Notes: generated by a model not told the origin, from the sequence alone. Numbered from the stretch's first letter, positions 21,749-35,160 are shown. The stretch: DNA of 64,000 bases from Fremontodendron californicum (GCA_030761205.1 JAULJL010000035.1:13410001-13474000), one strand, 5' to 3'. A program made the numbers and translations.

Positions 21749-22843
21749 TAGAGAGAGAGAGCTGAACTAGGTGAGGCTATTTAAAAACAGGGGAAAACAA
21801 AAGTACCCACTTTCACTAAATCAAAGAAATTGACTAAAACCTAACTTAATCTCTTTTCTCCAACTTTATTAGCTTAAAACACATGCTGGAATAATTGTTC
21901 ATTTCCTAATCATGGTTCTTTAAAAAATTAAACATAAAGTAGTTGTGCAATACTACTTATTGAACTAAGTATATCTTAATAAAATTATTAATACTAACCT
22001 CCTATGGGAAGCTTCTTATTAAATTGAACAAAAAAAAAAAACTTGCCAAAGTAGTCAGCCTAGTCTAACACTTCAGTTTCACCATATTATACCTATTACA
22101 AAATATATTCCAGTGCCTCACATTTCAAAGTCCATGATAGTCAATTTCCAATGCTTGTAAATGTGCTTTCTTTCTAGACAAGATCATTTAACAAAAATCC
22201 TCTTCTACAATTCTATTTTAAATCATAAAAAATGCACCAAGGCCTTATTTTTGGATATTCCACTTCAATAGGCTGGTCTTTATAATTTTTCAGAATCTCT
22301 TTTTAAAAGAATTCTCAAGTATAATACAGTAACAAATTAAAATTTTACTGCTACTAATTAATGTTATGATGATATCATATATATATATATATATATATAT
22401 TGAGTAGGTAATTTTTAATGTAATTGATTATTTTTTTTGAGAAATCTAGAGAATCTCAAGAGGTGAATACTCCAACAAGTAAATATGGATGGTTCCATTA
22501 AAATCCAAAAGGTTAGTGTCTCACCATCACAATTTGTTAGCTAATTTTAAACGAGTTATATCCAAGTCCATATGCTGACCACAGTGCTTTCATAATTCAG
22601 TTATGAACTACATTGCAAAATAATTTGTCACAATCATCATAAGGAGTGGGTGGGTTATTTTTTTTTATTTTTATACTTTAGACCGTCAAAAATTAAATCT
22701 TAATTATTGATATTAAAAGTTTAACACTTTATCAATAAATCACATAATGACTGAGTTTTGAAGTAAAATCCAAATAATTTTTTTTTGAAAAGGTGAAAAG
22801 TTAGGACCCAATTAAAGGTGCAAGTGGAAGTGGCTAGGCATAC
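21649..22843. other. Between captured exons, simple repeats
   Basis: Contains (TA)n with GAGA interruptions at 21690-21760 and (TA)n at 22376-22400. No coding signal. Confidence 0.55.
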
Positions 22844-22905
22844 CAAATACTGATGATAATGGTCCATTGCTATGTCTCCATCGCTTCCATCAACAATTAT
22901 ATTTC
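22844..22905 (-). pseudogene. Glycoside hydrolase family 1 (beta-glucosidase) small exon
   Basis: A 62-bp exon with acceptor TTGCAG and donor GTATGC encodes GNIIVDGSDGDIAMDHYHQY. This matches the short second exon of plant GH1 beta-glucosidases (consensus G.I.DGSNGDVAVDHYHRY). Possible decayed exon 1 sequence lies at 22985-23100 (GAIGWIH, then KGLSSRIFSNNIHG in another frame). None of the catalytic Glu regions is present. Confidence 0.7.
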
Positions 22906-23172
22906 CTGCAATATCAATCATATTAGCACTTTTTGTAGAAAATGGAAATTATATCCTAATAAAATATAAAATTGAGGGTCAATTTCTATTCAAAGAGTTT
23001 TTGGACCATGAATGTTGTTGCTAAAGATCCTGGAGGACAATCCTTTGGCAGGTCTCATCAAGAAGAGTGAATCCAACCAATAGCACCATGAAAAATGTTT
23101 TCCCCAGCCATGTATATAGAAAATTCAACATTTAGATATGGTCCACAAATCTCAGCATAAACAACATTTAGA

Positions 23173-23880
23173 TTCGGCTAGTTAGATCAAACATAAACAA
23201 AATTGCTATTGCATTTTTACAAGCAATTGGAAGATGATCAAGTGAGTTACTGTCACCCACAACCAAATAATCAGAATAATAATATAAAAAAAAAAAAAAA
23301 AACTCAACTTAGCAGCAGAACAACAAAGCTGAAAGTTCAAAAACAAGACAAGAAAACAATAAATCAAAAACAAATTTATTGATTAAAATACCTCATACAT
23401 CCCATATGCTGAAAGCAATCCTGACACCTTGAACAAATAATCTTTTGTTAACTAAATTTAATTCTGTCATTTGTAAGCTTTTCTCTTGTCCATCCCCAAC
23501 ATATTTGATCTTCAAAAAGGAAAAAAAAAAAAACCCCCATTAAAAACTACTTATTTAAGTGGAATTTCATTAAGTCATTACGAAACAGTAAAAAAAAAAA
23601 AAAAACCAATGCTTACCAGAAAGCTTGTTTTTCCAATTTGACAGTCACCTAACAAACTGATCTTCAAACTAACCAAATTCGAATCCATCTCATACCCATT
23701 ACATATAATCGGAGGATGATCCTCCAATAAGGCCTTGTCGTCGTCTACCACCACAACTTCCAACGGAGAAGAAGAAGAATCCCGGCGAGTCAATCTCCTG
23801 TAGTGAATAGGCACAAACAAGAATTCTATCCCAAATGAAGCTAAAAAATCTTTGAAAAATTGATACCCTTTTTAGTTGGG
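23173..23880 (-). pseudogene. SGP/Spg1-Tem1-like small GTPase, first three exons only
   Basis: Three exons on the minus strand. Exon 1 (about 23880-23617) reads FLFVPIHYRRLTRRDSSSS and then LVSLKISLLGDCQIGKTSFL, the conserved P-loop of plant septum-promoting GTPases. Exon 2 (23509-23392) reads KYVGDGQEKSLQ...IAFSIWDV and then a stop where Gly is expected. Exon 3 (23256-23173) reads GDSNSLDHLPIACKNAIAIL and FMFDLTSR. The guanine-specificity (TKFD) part and the C-terminus are missing. In yeast, Spg1/Tem1 start septation and mitotic exit; plant SGP proteins are relatives. This copy cannot be active. It is the most complete member of the mosaic. Confidence 0.85.
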
Positions 23881-25228
23881 GTTTGGGTTGTTCAACAAGA
23901 GAAATCGAGGTGAGGGTTTTTCAAATTTAGATTTTGGATTTTTCAGAAGAAGAAATCGGAGGCGAGGGCTATTAGAAATTGTATGATTCAATGACTTTGA
24001 AAGGAGAGAGTTAGGGTTTAAATTTTTTTTTTCTCTTTACATGACCCAGTTAACCGGTTACATAAATCATTTTTTCTTTTTCTTTTTTTATTTTGTTTTA
24101 ACGGTTCACATGAACCATTATGCATCTACCTACCAAAAGCCTATATTAAAAAACCTTTTTTAGAATTTTCTCTTGTTTTTGTTATTTTGCTAGAGGTGAC
24201 TTATGTTGAAATGACATTTTTAGTTGAAATATTTGTCAAGTGCATGGGACCGAAACTTAAGCAAATTGTAGGAGTTTAAAAGTCTTGTAGTAGGTAGCAT
24301 TTGGTTGAAATATTTGGATAAGCTAGTCTCATCAAATTCTATGCAAGATATAATGGCTCAAAAGTCTTGGAGTCGGTATGCTTTTTGGGTATATGCATTC
24401 AAATTTAAGAAATGAAAAATGTGACCAACATTGCAGCCAAGTTCTTCTTCCTTTTTTCTCTTGGTTCATGCTCCTCATTTCTTTGTTCAATATTGTGAGA
24501 AATAAACAACAAATACGAACATAACATAAAAATAATTAAAATATAACATAAAATATGACACGATATAAAAAATAACATGAATATGATATGAATATATGAA
24601 TGTGTCAAAATTTATATAACACGAATTATTAATACGTCATAATTTATATAAATATATAATATCTTAAACACGATTATAACACAAAATAACACGTATATGA
24701 CATAAATACATAGATTACATATCTACAAAAGAGCATTAAATATCATATAAAATTAAAATTCCGAAGAACACTTTTTTGAAAATTTAAAATTTAAAAATTG
24801 AAATTATATAAATTTATGATTTTGTTAACAAAAATGGTCTAAGTTTAGTGTATTGTTGAAAATTAATGAGAGACAAGAATAACTTACGGTGAGGAGTAAC
24901 ATTATTAGTTACAGGAATAATGTCACAAATGGTTTCACTAAAATACATTTTTTTTTTCAATGTGATATTTGTACTTTGAAAATGTCTTATATGATACCTG
25001 TATTATCATTTTGTGTATTAATGTAGTACGTGACATGAGTTTAACACCGTTAATCAAAGATAATGACGTGATAAAAAACTAATCACACGTGACATATTTT
25101 TACTAAGTCATCATACCACGTCATATTAAAATTGCACACAGGATATTAGTTTTAAAAAAAATTGTAATTTTTTTTTAAAATAATATCTAAAAAAAATAAA
25201 AAAAAAATGGGGAGAGAGGGGAAGGGTA
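23881..25228. other. Flank of the mosaic and dispersed repeat, no gene seen
   Basis: 23881-24170 looks like retained promoter/5' leader of the captured GTPase, with CT-rich leader on the minus strand. 24178-24217 is a piece of the 16.4-16.7 kb tandem unit. 24505-24695 repeats 15229-15406. The remainder is A/T-rich. Confidence 0.55.
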
Positions 25229-25444
25229 GTGGCGGTCAAGAAATTGGGAGAGACGTATCTAATAGAGGAAGTTTTATGGGGAAAAGTGAGCACTATTGGA
25301 AAGATCAATTACATGAACCTTGTGAGAATGTGGGGATTTTGTTCAGAACCCAGACATACACTTTTGGTCTATGAGTACGTGCAAAACCAGTGTTTGAACG
25401 AATTCCTTTTTTTAGGAAATGTTTCTTGGATGGAAAGAGAGTAG
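25229..25444 (+). pseudogene. S-domain receptor-like kinase fragment
   Basis: Reads VAVKKLGETYLIEEVLWGKV, STIGKINYMNLVRMWGFCSE and LLVYEYVQNQCLNEFLF: the N-lobe of a G-type lectin (S-locus type) receptor kinase, with the VAVK Lys that binds ATP. It has no Met start (begins GTG within a frame lacking the glycine-rich loop), ends at a stop after about 71 codons, and lacks the catalytic loop and activation segment. Confidence 0.85.
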
Positions 25445-26546
25445 ACGTGTGAATTTTGATACGAATTCGAAAAATTTTATCAATTCATTCGAATTCAAAC
25501 TTGATTTAAATCGATTTGATCAGAAAAAGGTAATAACTTGAAACCGATCAACCTGAACTCGAAAATGATCCACATTCGAAATGACTCGAATCCTAAATGA
25601 CCCGAACTCGAATTGATCTGAACCCAAAATGATTCGAACAATTATCCCGAAATGATCCGAACTTAAATTAAGTATAATTTTATTTTGAAAACATTAATTT
25701 AATAAAAATAATACTATAACATAAATTATTAATTTGTTTTAATTTTATAACTTGTAATTACCATTTTGAAATGTGATAAAATATGCAATAACCATTTAGT
25801 ATGTATAAATTGATCATATTCCTATATTTGTCCTCTTCTCTATATGTAAAATAGTGTAGCGACTATACATCTACACTACAAGTATAATACAAGATCTATA
25901 ATTATACTATTATAAGATAATTTTTTTTTATCATGCGAGTAGTTTATATTTTTTTAATTGTTATTATAATTTTAAAATATATTATATTAGTTAGAATGGA
26001 ATTGAATTTTTTTAATCAATACTTGGGAGTAAAAATAAATATTTGTTTGAACTTGAAGAAATGTTACATTAGAATTTGTACGAATTGTCCGACCTGTGAA
26101 CAAATATAATTAAAGTAATTCACTCTCAATTTAGTTGAAAAAAAAACTAAAATTTCACTTGAGAAAACAAAAATTGAATCCTAATATATATATATATATT
26201 TAAAAAATGCATTAATTCTCGAATTAAACGTTCAATGATAATGCGTATCACATATATTTTTAAAATATATATAAAATAGATCACTAAAATGTGTTTTATT
26301 ACAATGATTTGTATACATTATAATAATACCTTGTCATATGATATATAATAAATTAATCTCGTCGTTATATATGTTATTTAAAATAAATGCATTTTTTTTT
26401 AATTTTAAATTTATAATCTCTTATCATATGATTTAGATTAGGTCCGTCAATAGTCAAAATATTGGTCCGTTTAACGATACTTGCTACTAATGTCATAAAA
26501 ATAGATAAATTTTTATTTTATTGTAGAGAGTTACAAAGAGAAACAA
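25445..26546. other. Intergenic sequence, no gene seen
   Basis: 25450-25680 is rich in repeated GATC-CGAA/ACTCGAA phrases, an old repetitive tract. The rest is A/T-rich. Confidence 0.55.
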
Positions 26547-27600
26547 ACTGACTGTTGGATTTAGCAATATAAATATACTCGTCGTGCACGTAAAATTTCG
26601 AATCGATTCGATCTCTCTGTCATATCGATCGAGATTACTGTCCTTTTCAATATATATTTATCAGTTGAATTTTTTTTATATCGAACAAATAGTTAGAGAT
26701 TTTTAATTTACTCAAAACTCAATGTGCATAATCTACGTGAATAAAACATGAAATATGACGGTCAGATTGTTACAATATTAATTGTATAAAAAATTATGAA
26801 AGAGTGTAAAACTAATTTAGTTTTATACTAGTGTAAAACAAAATTAGTTTTACACACTTTCATAATTTTTATATGATTAATATTTTAACAAACTGATCGT
26901 TGGATTTAGCAATATAATTGTACACGTCATGCACGTAAAGTTTCGAATCGATCCGGTATCTCTATCATATCGATTGAGAATACTATCTTTTTCAATATAT
27001 ATTTAACGGTTGAAAGTTTTTTACATCGAACAATTAGTTAGACATTTATAATTTACTCAAAACTCGATGTGCAAGATCTACGTGAATAGAACACGAAATA
27101 TGACGGTTGGATTGTTAAAATATTAATCGTATAAAAAATTATGAAAGTGTGTAAAACTAATTTAGTTTTATACTAGTGTAAATGGATCATTCCTCAAGAA
27201 GTGGAGGGGTCCACTTACATTAGTGTAATACAAGTTTTACATACTTTCATAATTTTTTATACGATTAATATTTTAACAAACACACCGTTGGATTTAGCAA
27301 TATAATTATACTAGTCATGCACGTAAAGTTTCGAATCAATTCGATATCTCTATCATATCGATCGAGAATACTATCTTTTTTAATATATATATATATATAT
27401 ATATAGATTAAAAGTTTTTTACATCGAACAAATAGTTAGACATTTTTAATTTATTAAAAACTCGACGTGCATGATCTACGTGAATAGAACATGAAGTATA
27501 ACGGTCGAATTGTTAAAATATTAATAATATAAAAAGTTATGAAAGTGTGTAAAACTAATTTAGTTTTACACTGCTGTAAGTGAATCTCTCCTCTAAGAGT
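26547..27600. repeat. Three tandem copies of a 340-390-bp unit with palindromic junctions
   Basis: Each unit begins ..GTTGGATTTAGCAATATAA (near 26552, 26894, 27286), continues TCGTGCACGTAAA / TCATGCACGTAAA and a CGAATC..TTCGAT core, and ends TGAAAG.GTGTAAAACTAATT. At the first junction (about 26800-26870) the end is followed by its own reverse complement, giving a hairpin. The second junction has an extra insert with GAAGTGGAGGGGTCCACTT. Confidence 0.8.
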
Positions 27601-27694
27601 AATTATACATTATACAAAAATATTATATGTATCAATATTTCAATATGTTTAAAATTGCATCTTTACTTATTATAAAATTCAGTGTAGATCTTCC

Positions 27695-28713
27695 ATATAG
27701 TATCTAATGGTTAGATACTGTCCAAAATTAGGGGAAAAAAAAAAAGAAAATATAATTTTTATTAACGGATTACACAGTAGAGAAGGCAAGCAAGATTTCA
27801 CCCACCCAAATCCAACCACTGAAGCTAAAGCCCAACAATTAAGAAGAAGTCGTACAAACTAGTAGAATTACATCTAATGATCACGGAAGAATCTCTTAAA
27901 AAAGTTTATGGCTGGAGGATTAAGTACACACTGCAAAGATCCTTCTTCCAATATCCATTATCAACAGAATTAAAGGAACAGTTAACAGGGATGCCAAAAT
28001 TTCAATTTTATGTGGATCTTTCATCTTCTGAAACAACCTAGCTTTCGGTGCTATTACCTGGTAGCAAGAAAGAGGCACCCTATTAATGATGACAAAAGTA
28101 TTTCAAAGAGCACCGCGACAAAATTACTAGCAGAAACAACTTGGAGGAGGCCGACTGTAAGAATGGATGTAAAAACAAACACTTCCATGTTTAGCGTGAA
28201 GAAGGTGTAATAAAAGACAGAATTCAAGACTGATTGCTCCACATGGGTTTCGGCGGAAGTGGTGTTTGCTGAATAAGAACCCTGTCAAACACCACCAGGC
28301 GGGCTGAGCATGGCTTGATAAGTGGCTGTGAGAATCGAAACTAACACTACTAGCAATGCATTGATCTTGTCAGCTGACATTCTCACGAAGCTACCAGTCA
28401 GAAGCATTACTATTAGCTCATAACATAATATGTGATCGTATATCTTAACGTCTCGTGTAAAGGTTCAACTCTATGATTCCTGCAAAGATAAAAATATACC
28501 ACCTCTTTGAGACTCATAAGCTTCAGGCCTCTGGCATTTCGTATAATGTTCAAACAGATATCTCTGTTGGGAGTTCCTCTACTTTGCGACTCCAGCAGTT
28601 CCAAAGCCGTTAAACCTCCCTTGTTAATCTCCTTCTTACTCACCTTACAATCTTATAATAGCATGATCATCTTCATAACAGAATAGCACATATCAAAGTC
28701 ACAATTTACATAC
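27695..28713 (-). pseudogene. Second ankyrin/PGG gene copy, exon 2 only, disrupted
   Basis: Homologous to 13250-14233 of the intact gene, from 3' flank through exon 2 into the intron. Readable pieces are KKEINKGGLTALELLESQSR (28413-28643) and MEVFVFTSILTVGLLQVVSA (28054-28242); stops and shifts separate them, and about 50 codons after the PGG helix are out of frame. Exon 1 is missing because retroelement B begins at 28714 inside what was the intron. Confidence 0.9.
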
Positions 28714-30570
28714 TGTCTTAACCTAAAAAATAACAAGTCTCATCGCAAGATTTTATTATTTGTTAAACGTGGCATTAAAAAAACCGAGAAAAAATCGACT
28801 TAATTCCTCTACAAAACTGAAGGTTTTGAAAATGACATTGAAAAAGACATGGAGTCGCCACCAATCTTTTTTTAGCTAGGTGTGATCGGCCACCTATTAA
28901 AACCGATTTTATAAAATATTTTAAAAATTAATTAAAATATTTTTAAAACCAATTTCAAGTCTGCGTTTTAAACCAGAGAAATAAAAGAAACGAGTTCGAA
29001 AATCGATTACGTGCGGGGAAAGATTAGTACCCCTACAACGCCCGTATAAAACGGTACCTTATTAATCGTGTGTTATTTCAAGTCTCGCTAAAAAATCGGT
29101 TTTAAATTTAGTATTTCAAGTTAATTCCCAATTTAAAGAAAAACAATTCCATTTTTCAATTGAAAATGATCCAAAATTTATAAATTCAAATTTTTCCTAT
29201 ATTCCCCAACAGACGTGGCAAAATATAGAAATTTTTATTAGTTTTGGAAAACTTTCCGAATCATTCCTTTTTTAAAGAAGATATTCCGTTATTAATGATA
29301 ATTGATGATATCCTCCCCAGCAAACCCGGCAGAGAACTCATGAATTATTTTAACTAAGGAATATCTTTATTTTATTGAAAATCATTAACTTTTTGAAAAT
29401 ATTTTAAAAGATATGAATATGTATATGCATGACATAAATAAAATAACAAAGCAAAATCTAAATAATATAATGCACCCTAAATGATATGATATGATTTAAA
29501 TGCCTTAGCATATTATAAATGAAATGAAATATCCTAAGTTATATGACATATTCTAAATGAAATGAAATGACCTAGGTAACATAATATATTCTATATGAAA
29601 TGTAATATCCTAAGTCATATGATATATTCTAAATGAAATGACCTAGGTAACATAATATATTCTATATGAAATGACCTAGGTAACATAATATATTCTATAT
29701 GAAATGACCTAGATAACATAATATATTCTATATGAGATGAAATAATTTAAATGACACGGCAAATATGAATGATATGGCATATAATTTAAATGACATAAAA
29801 TATAAAATAATGCTATCATATAATATGCATGAAAATAAAAAATGAAAATAATAATGCATGAACATAGTATATGCTAAATAATATGACAAAAAAAAAGACT
29901 AAATAAAAAGCATAGGATATCATGAAATATTCAAAACCATATAATAAATAATATAACATCAAAAAATATAAATCAAAATAATAACAATATCATAGAAATT
30001 ATCATTGCAAAAATCACATATTATATAAAATGCATGAATATGAAAAATGCAATGCATGAAAATGTATTTTTTTCCTTTAATTAAAGAAATCCGTATATCT
30101 AAAAAGATATCCGGCTACCTTAGGAAAATATATCAAATTGAATATTCTAAAATCAAAGTACTTTGTGATTGTTTGAAAACAATTTTGAAAAGCTTAGAGT
30201 AAGAATAAAAACTTAGCTAAACCTTTTTTTAAATGGCTCTAATTTCCTAAGTTTAAAATCCCAGACTTGACCACCCTTAACCCGAGACTTAAAAAATCAT
30301 TTTTAGAGTTTAAAGGCTTAGAAACTACCCTAATTCAGTAGCTAAACTTCCTAATCAGCCCCCTCTAAGTAACTTAACCAAAACAGAAAAATGATTTTCC
30401 TTCAAATTCAATTATGGCTCCACTGTCCAGTTTTAAATCACGATTTTTTATCCTATTTTTAAAAATTCAAAAAAATCTAAAACAAATAATAGAGACTCAG
30501 GACATGTAAAACTACATGGGGAAAAATCAGCTTAATTTTTTGATTAAAGATGAGTGCCCAGAAAAATCAG
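28714..30570 (-). repeat. LTR of element B, part 1
   Basis: Begins TGTCTTAACC, the decayed counterpart of TGTCGCAACC in LTR A, and is collinear with it (GACATGGAGTCGCCACCAAT shared). A 33-bp subrepeat (GACCTAGGTAACATAATATA) is tandemly repeated about four times at 29565-29740. It stops at ATCAG (30566-30570), where element A inserted. Confidence 0.88.
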
Positions 30571-33500
30571 TGTCGCAACCTAAAAAAATAACGACGAGTC
30601 TCATCGCAAGACTTTATTATTCGTTAGGCGTGACATTTAAAAAAAAAAATCGAGGAAAAGTCGACTTAATTCCTCTAGAAAAATTAAGGTTTTGAAAATG
30701 ACCTTAAAAAAGACATGGAGTCGCCACCAATCTTTTTTAGCTAGGTGTGATCGGCCACCTATTAAAACCGATTTTATAAAATATTTTAAAAATTAATTAA
30801 AACATTTTAAAAACCAATTTCAAGTCTGCGTTTTAAACCAGAGAAATCAAAGAAGCAGGTTCGGGAGTCGGTTACGTGTGGGGAAGGATTAGCACCCCCA
30901 CAACGCCCGTATAAATCGGTACCTTATTAATCGTGTGTTATATCAAGTCTCGGTAAAAGTTGGTTTTAAATTTAGTATTTCAAATTAATTCCCAATTTAA
31001 AGAAAAATAATTTTATTTTTTATTGAAAATGATCCGGAATTTATAAATTCAATATTCCCCAACAAACGTGGCAAAATATAGAAATTTTTATTAGTTTTGA
31101 AAAAACTTTCCGAATCATTCTCTTTTTTGAAAGAAAGATATTCCTTTATTAATGATAATTGATGAAATTCTCTCCAGCAAACCCGGTAGAGAACTCATGA
31201 ATTATTTTAACTCGGGAATATCTTTATTTTTATTGAAAACCATTATCTTTTTGAAAACATTTAAAATAAATGAATATGTATATGCATGACATAAATAAAA
31301 TGACATAGCAAAATCTAAATAATATAATGCAACCTAAATGACATGGCAAACATGAATGATATGGCATATAATTTAAATGACATGGAATAAAATAATGCTA
31401 TCATATAATATGCATGAAAATAAAAATGCAATGCATGAAATGTATTTTTTCCTTTAATTAAGGAAATCCGTATATCTAAAAAGATATACGGCTACCTTAG
31501 GAAAATATGTCAAATTAAATATTCTAAAACCAAAATACTTTGTGATTGTTTGAAAACAATTTTGAAAAGCTTGAATTAACAATAAAAATTGGGCTAAAAT
31601 TTTTTAAATGGCTCTAATTTCCTAAGTTTAAAAAATCCGGACTTGACTACCCTTAGCCCGGGACTTGAAAAACCATTTTTAGAGTTTAAAAGGCTTAGAA
31701 ATCACCCTAAGTCAGTAGCTAACCCTCCTAATCAGCCCACTCTAAGTAGATTAACCAAAACAGAAAATTGGTTTTTCTTTAAATTCAATTCTGACTCCAT
31801 TGTCCAGTTTTAATCCACGATTTTTTACCCTATTTTTAAAAATTCCAAAAATTCTGAAAAAATTACTGGAGACTCAGGACATGTAAAACTACATGAGAAA
31901 AAATCGGCTTAATTTTTTGATCAAAGATGAATTCCCAGAAAAACCAGAGATGTACGAGTTTTTGGAGGAGAAAAAACTGCTTTGTTTTTCTTTAAATTCA
32001 ATTCTGACTCCACTGTCCAGTTTTAATCCACGATTTTTTACCCTATTTTTAAAAATTCCAAAAATTCTGAAATAATTATTGGAGACTCAGGACATGTAAA
32101 AATACATGGAAAAAAATCGACTTAATTTTCTGATCAAAGATGAATTCCCAAAAAAATCGGAGATGTACGAGTTTTGGGTGGAAAAAAAACTGCTTTGCCA
32201 ACACATTTTTTTTTTTTTTTTGTCTTTGATAAAATCATTTAAAAACCAAAATAAAAATATTTGAAACTCATAGAATGACTTGAAGACAGTAGCTAGGACT
32301 TTTTGAAAGTTAGATAAAAATTGGCTAAGTAAAAAAAATCACAAAGGTAGAATAATCAATTTGACAAACTTAATTTTCCACAAGTGTGCTCAAGAGAGCA
32401 TGACTTTGAACCATTAATTGGCTCAAGTCATTATTCAAGTGGCATGAACATGAAATGCATGAAATAATGCAGCAAACATAATGCATGAAATGCATGGATT
32501 TAAACCTAAAGGTAAGGAAAATGCATGACATAAATAATATGGCCTAGACCTAACATGAACTTGCATGGCAATAAATGCAACCTAGACCTAAGATATGCAT
32601 GGCATTTTCACAAACACAAGGCATGCTTAATTCAAAAATCCAACCAAATATCATGCAAATGCAAAAACCTAACAACTAGCATGACAAAGAATGCAACACA
32701 CAATGCAAAACACATGGAGTAGCCAAATGGCCTCAAGCTCCAACAAGCATGGCATTTTCTCAAACACTTGGCATACTAGCATGAAAAACTAAGTCATAAC
32801 ACAAAAATCACACAAGCATTTTCACAAACACTTAATATGCTAAATCTAAAACATGCTCAACTAAGATATAAAACAAGAATCATGCAAAGAATCACACAAG
32901 CATTTTCACAAACACTTAATATGCTAACTTTAAAACATGCTCAAATTTAAACAACATGAAAACAGAAAATTAAAAATGCAAAAACATGATATCTAAGACA
33001 TAAATGGCAACAAACAAAGCAACCAAATTAAAATATAACTCAAGAACATGAAATAACATAACATTTAAAACATCAAAAACAAAGAAAATAGCATAAACAA
33101 TATGGTAAAATGAATCGAAACAACAACTTAAAATAAATAATGTAGGCCATTTGGCCATGGTGAGTTTATTGTAAAAACAAAATGTAAAAAAAAAAATACT
33201 TAAGAAAGGAAATGAAGGAAGAACAAGAAACATTATTTTAAAATGAAAACTCACCAAGTAGAGATTAAAATAGCAAAAAATAAGAATAGAAAATGAAAGT
33301 GCAAGAGTTGGTGCTCAAGAGCAACCTCAAGAAGCTAATATTTCAAGCTTTTCTCTTCAAACTTTCCTTTTTTTCTAAACTTTTCTTTTTTTTGCTCTCA
33401 ACCAAGAAGATAAAAACTAAGAAAAACTAAGAGAAATCAGCCAAAATGGAAAAGAAAAAACAAAATCTGCCCCCTCCCTTTAGGGTTGGCCTAAATGATG

Positions 33501-35160
33501 CTTATATAGCCTCAAAGATGTTGTCATTTTTGTGTAACCTATTTTCCATCAAATGGCCAATAATTCAAGATGAAAAGTCATGAAATTACCACCTTTAGAT
33601 TAGCATCTCAGCCCTCTCAAATTACAGCTATGCAAAAATAATGTTGACATCTTTCTTAACCTATGTGGTTTAATCACCATGGCTTGATCAAAGAGAATGG
33701 TTAACTAACTCTTGATTTTTAACCACTTGATTGAAAAAAAAAAATCAAGCTTCCTCCTTCCTTTGGGCTTGGGCAGGCCAGCACTTCTCATTTCCAGCCC
33801 AGCTCTGATTTTTGAAAGGCCCAAAAAAGCCCTTTTCGGTTGCTTGGGTGAAATGACCATTTTGCCCCCCGGATGCAAGTAAATATCAAACGGACTCCAA
33901 ATTCAATTTTTCTTTTTTTAATACTTCCAAAATAATAAAATATTGAGTTCTGGAAGTTTTCAAAATTATCCGAGTCCGTTTGCTATTTATTTGGATTTTT
34001 TCTTCCCAAAATGTCCTTTTATGCCCCTACTTTTTACCATTTTTTAAACGAGCTCCAAATCAAGATTTTTCTTCACCAATCTCTTCAAAATAATTAAAAA
34101 GTGTGATCTGGAAGTTTTCATAATTTTTGGAGCTCATTTGGTATTTTTTCGGGATTTATCGGCTTGAATTACTGCATAGGAGGCCCGGGATTTGGCCATT
34201 TTGCAAACGAACTCGGAATCAAGATTTTCTTTTGCCAATCTCTTCCAAATAATTTAAAAATGAGATTTTCCAAATTTCAGAATTTTTGGAGTCCATTTGC
34301 TATTTTTCCGGGATTTATCTTTTTGAATTACTGCATAAGAAGCCCGGGATTTGGCCATTTTGCAAACGAACTCGGAATCAAGATTTTCTTTCGCCAATCT
34401 CCTTCAATGATTTAAGAATGAGATTGACAAATTTTCCATAATTTTTGGAGTCCATTTGCTATTTTTCCCAAATTTTTCCAATTTTGCCCTTTTACCTCCG
34501 AAACCCGATTTTGCTCAAAACAAATCCGATTTTCAGATTTTCTTCAATCTGAGCCTTGGGCCATCCTTTTTAACCATTCTTCATCCATTGGGGGCTTTGG
34601 TCTTACCAAGTCGGGCCATTTCTGTGATTCTTCCCGATTTCACCGAGATCCACTAGAAACCCTAATTCTCGGTTTTCTCCCGGATTGACTTTTCTTTCGG
34701 TTTTTCTTGCAAGTGACTTCTCCATTACCCGTAGTCAGTGCTTATCTTTCATTTGGAACCTTCAATTTTGACCAGTTTGATCGTTTAAGCACTTTTCCCC
34801 AAATTTCTTGGATTAGGGTTTCTTTTCTACTGAATCTCCAAATCCCAACTTCCGAACTCCATATCTTTCAATGTAGACCTCGGATTATCAAAATTCTTTC
34901 GCCATTTTTCAATTGAACTTAAAATCTTGATTTTGAAAGTGGGTTGACTTTTTCATTAGTTTACTTTTTGGGGTTGACTTTTTCGGGGTTGACTTTTTCA
35001 GGGTTGACTTTTTTTCAAGTTTGTCTTTTTGTGCTCGCCCTCTTAAACTAAGTCTCGGAGTACCACCTGCAGGATGAAAACATTTTTTTTATACTCGGAA
35101 ACATCAATATGGGAAGAAAACATACCTGTTTAGTGGCCCGGACAAAATTAGGTGTCTACA
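30571..35160 (-). repeat. 3' LTR of element A (4590 bp)
   Basis: Plus-strand ends are TGTCGCAACC and GGTGTCTACA. Highly similar to 45418-49830 and to LTR D. Open frames inside it (for example 34164-34415 and 34707-34916) recur in every LTR copy in changed frames and are not genes. Compared with the other LTR it has a 12-bp deletion near 31050. Confidence 0.92.

Noticed and set aside
34164..34916. Plus-strand frames repeated in each large LTR (also 48833-49586, 56487-57059 and in inverse at 58953-59706)
   Set aside because: They recur only because the LTRs are repeats; lengths change with indels between copies and they run against element orientation in A and B.
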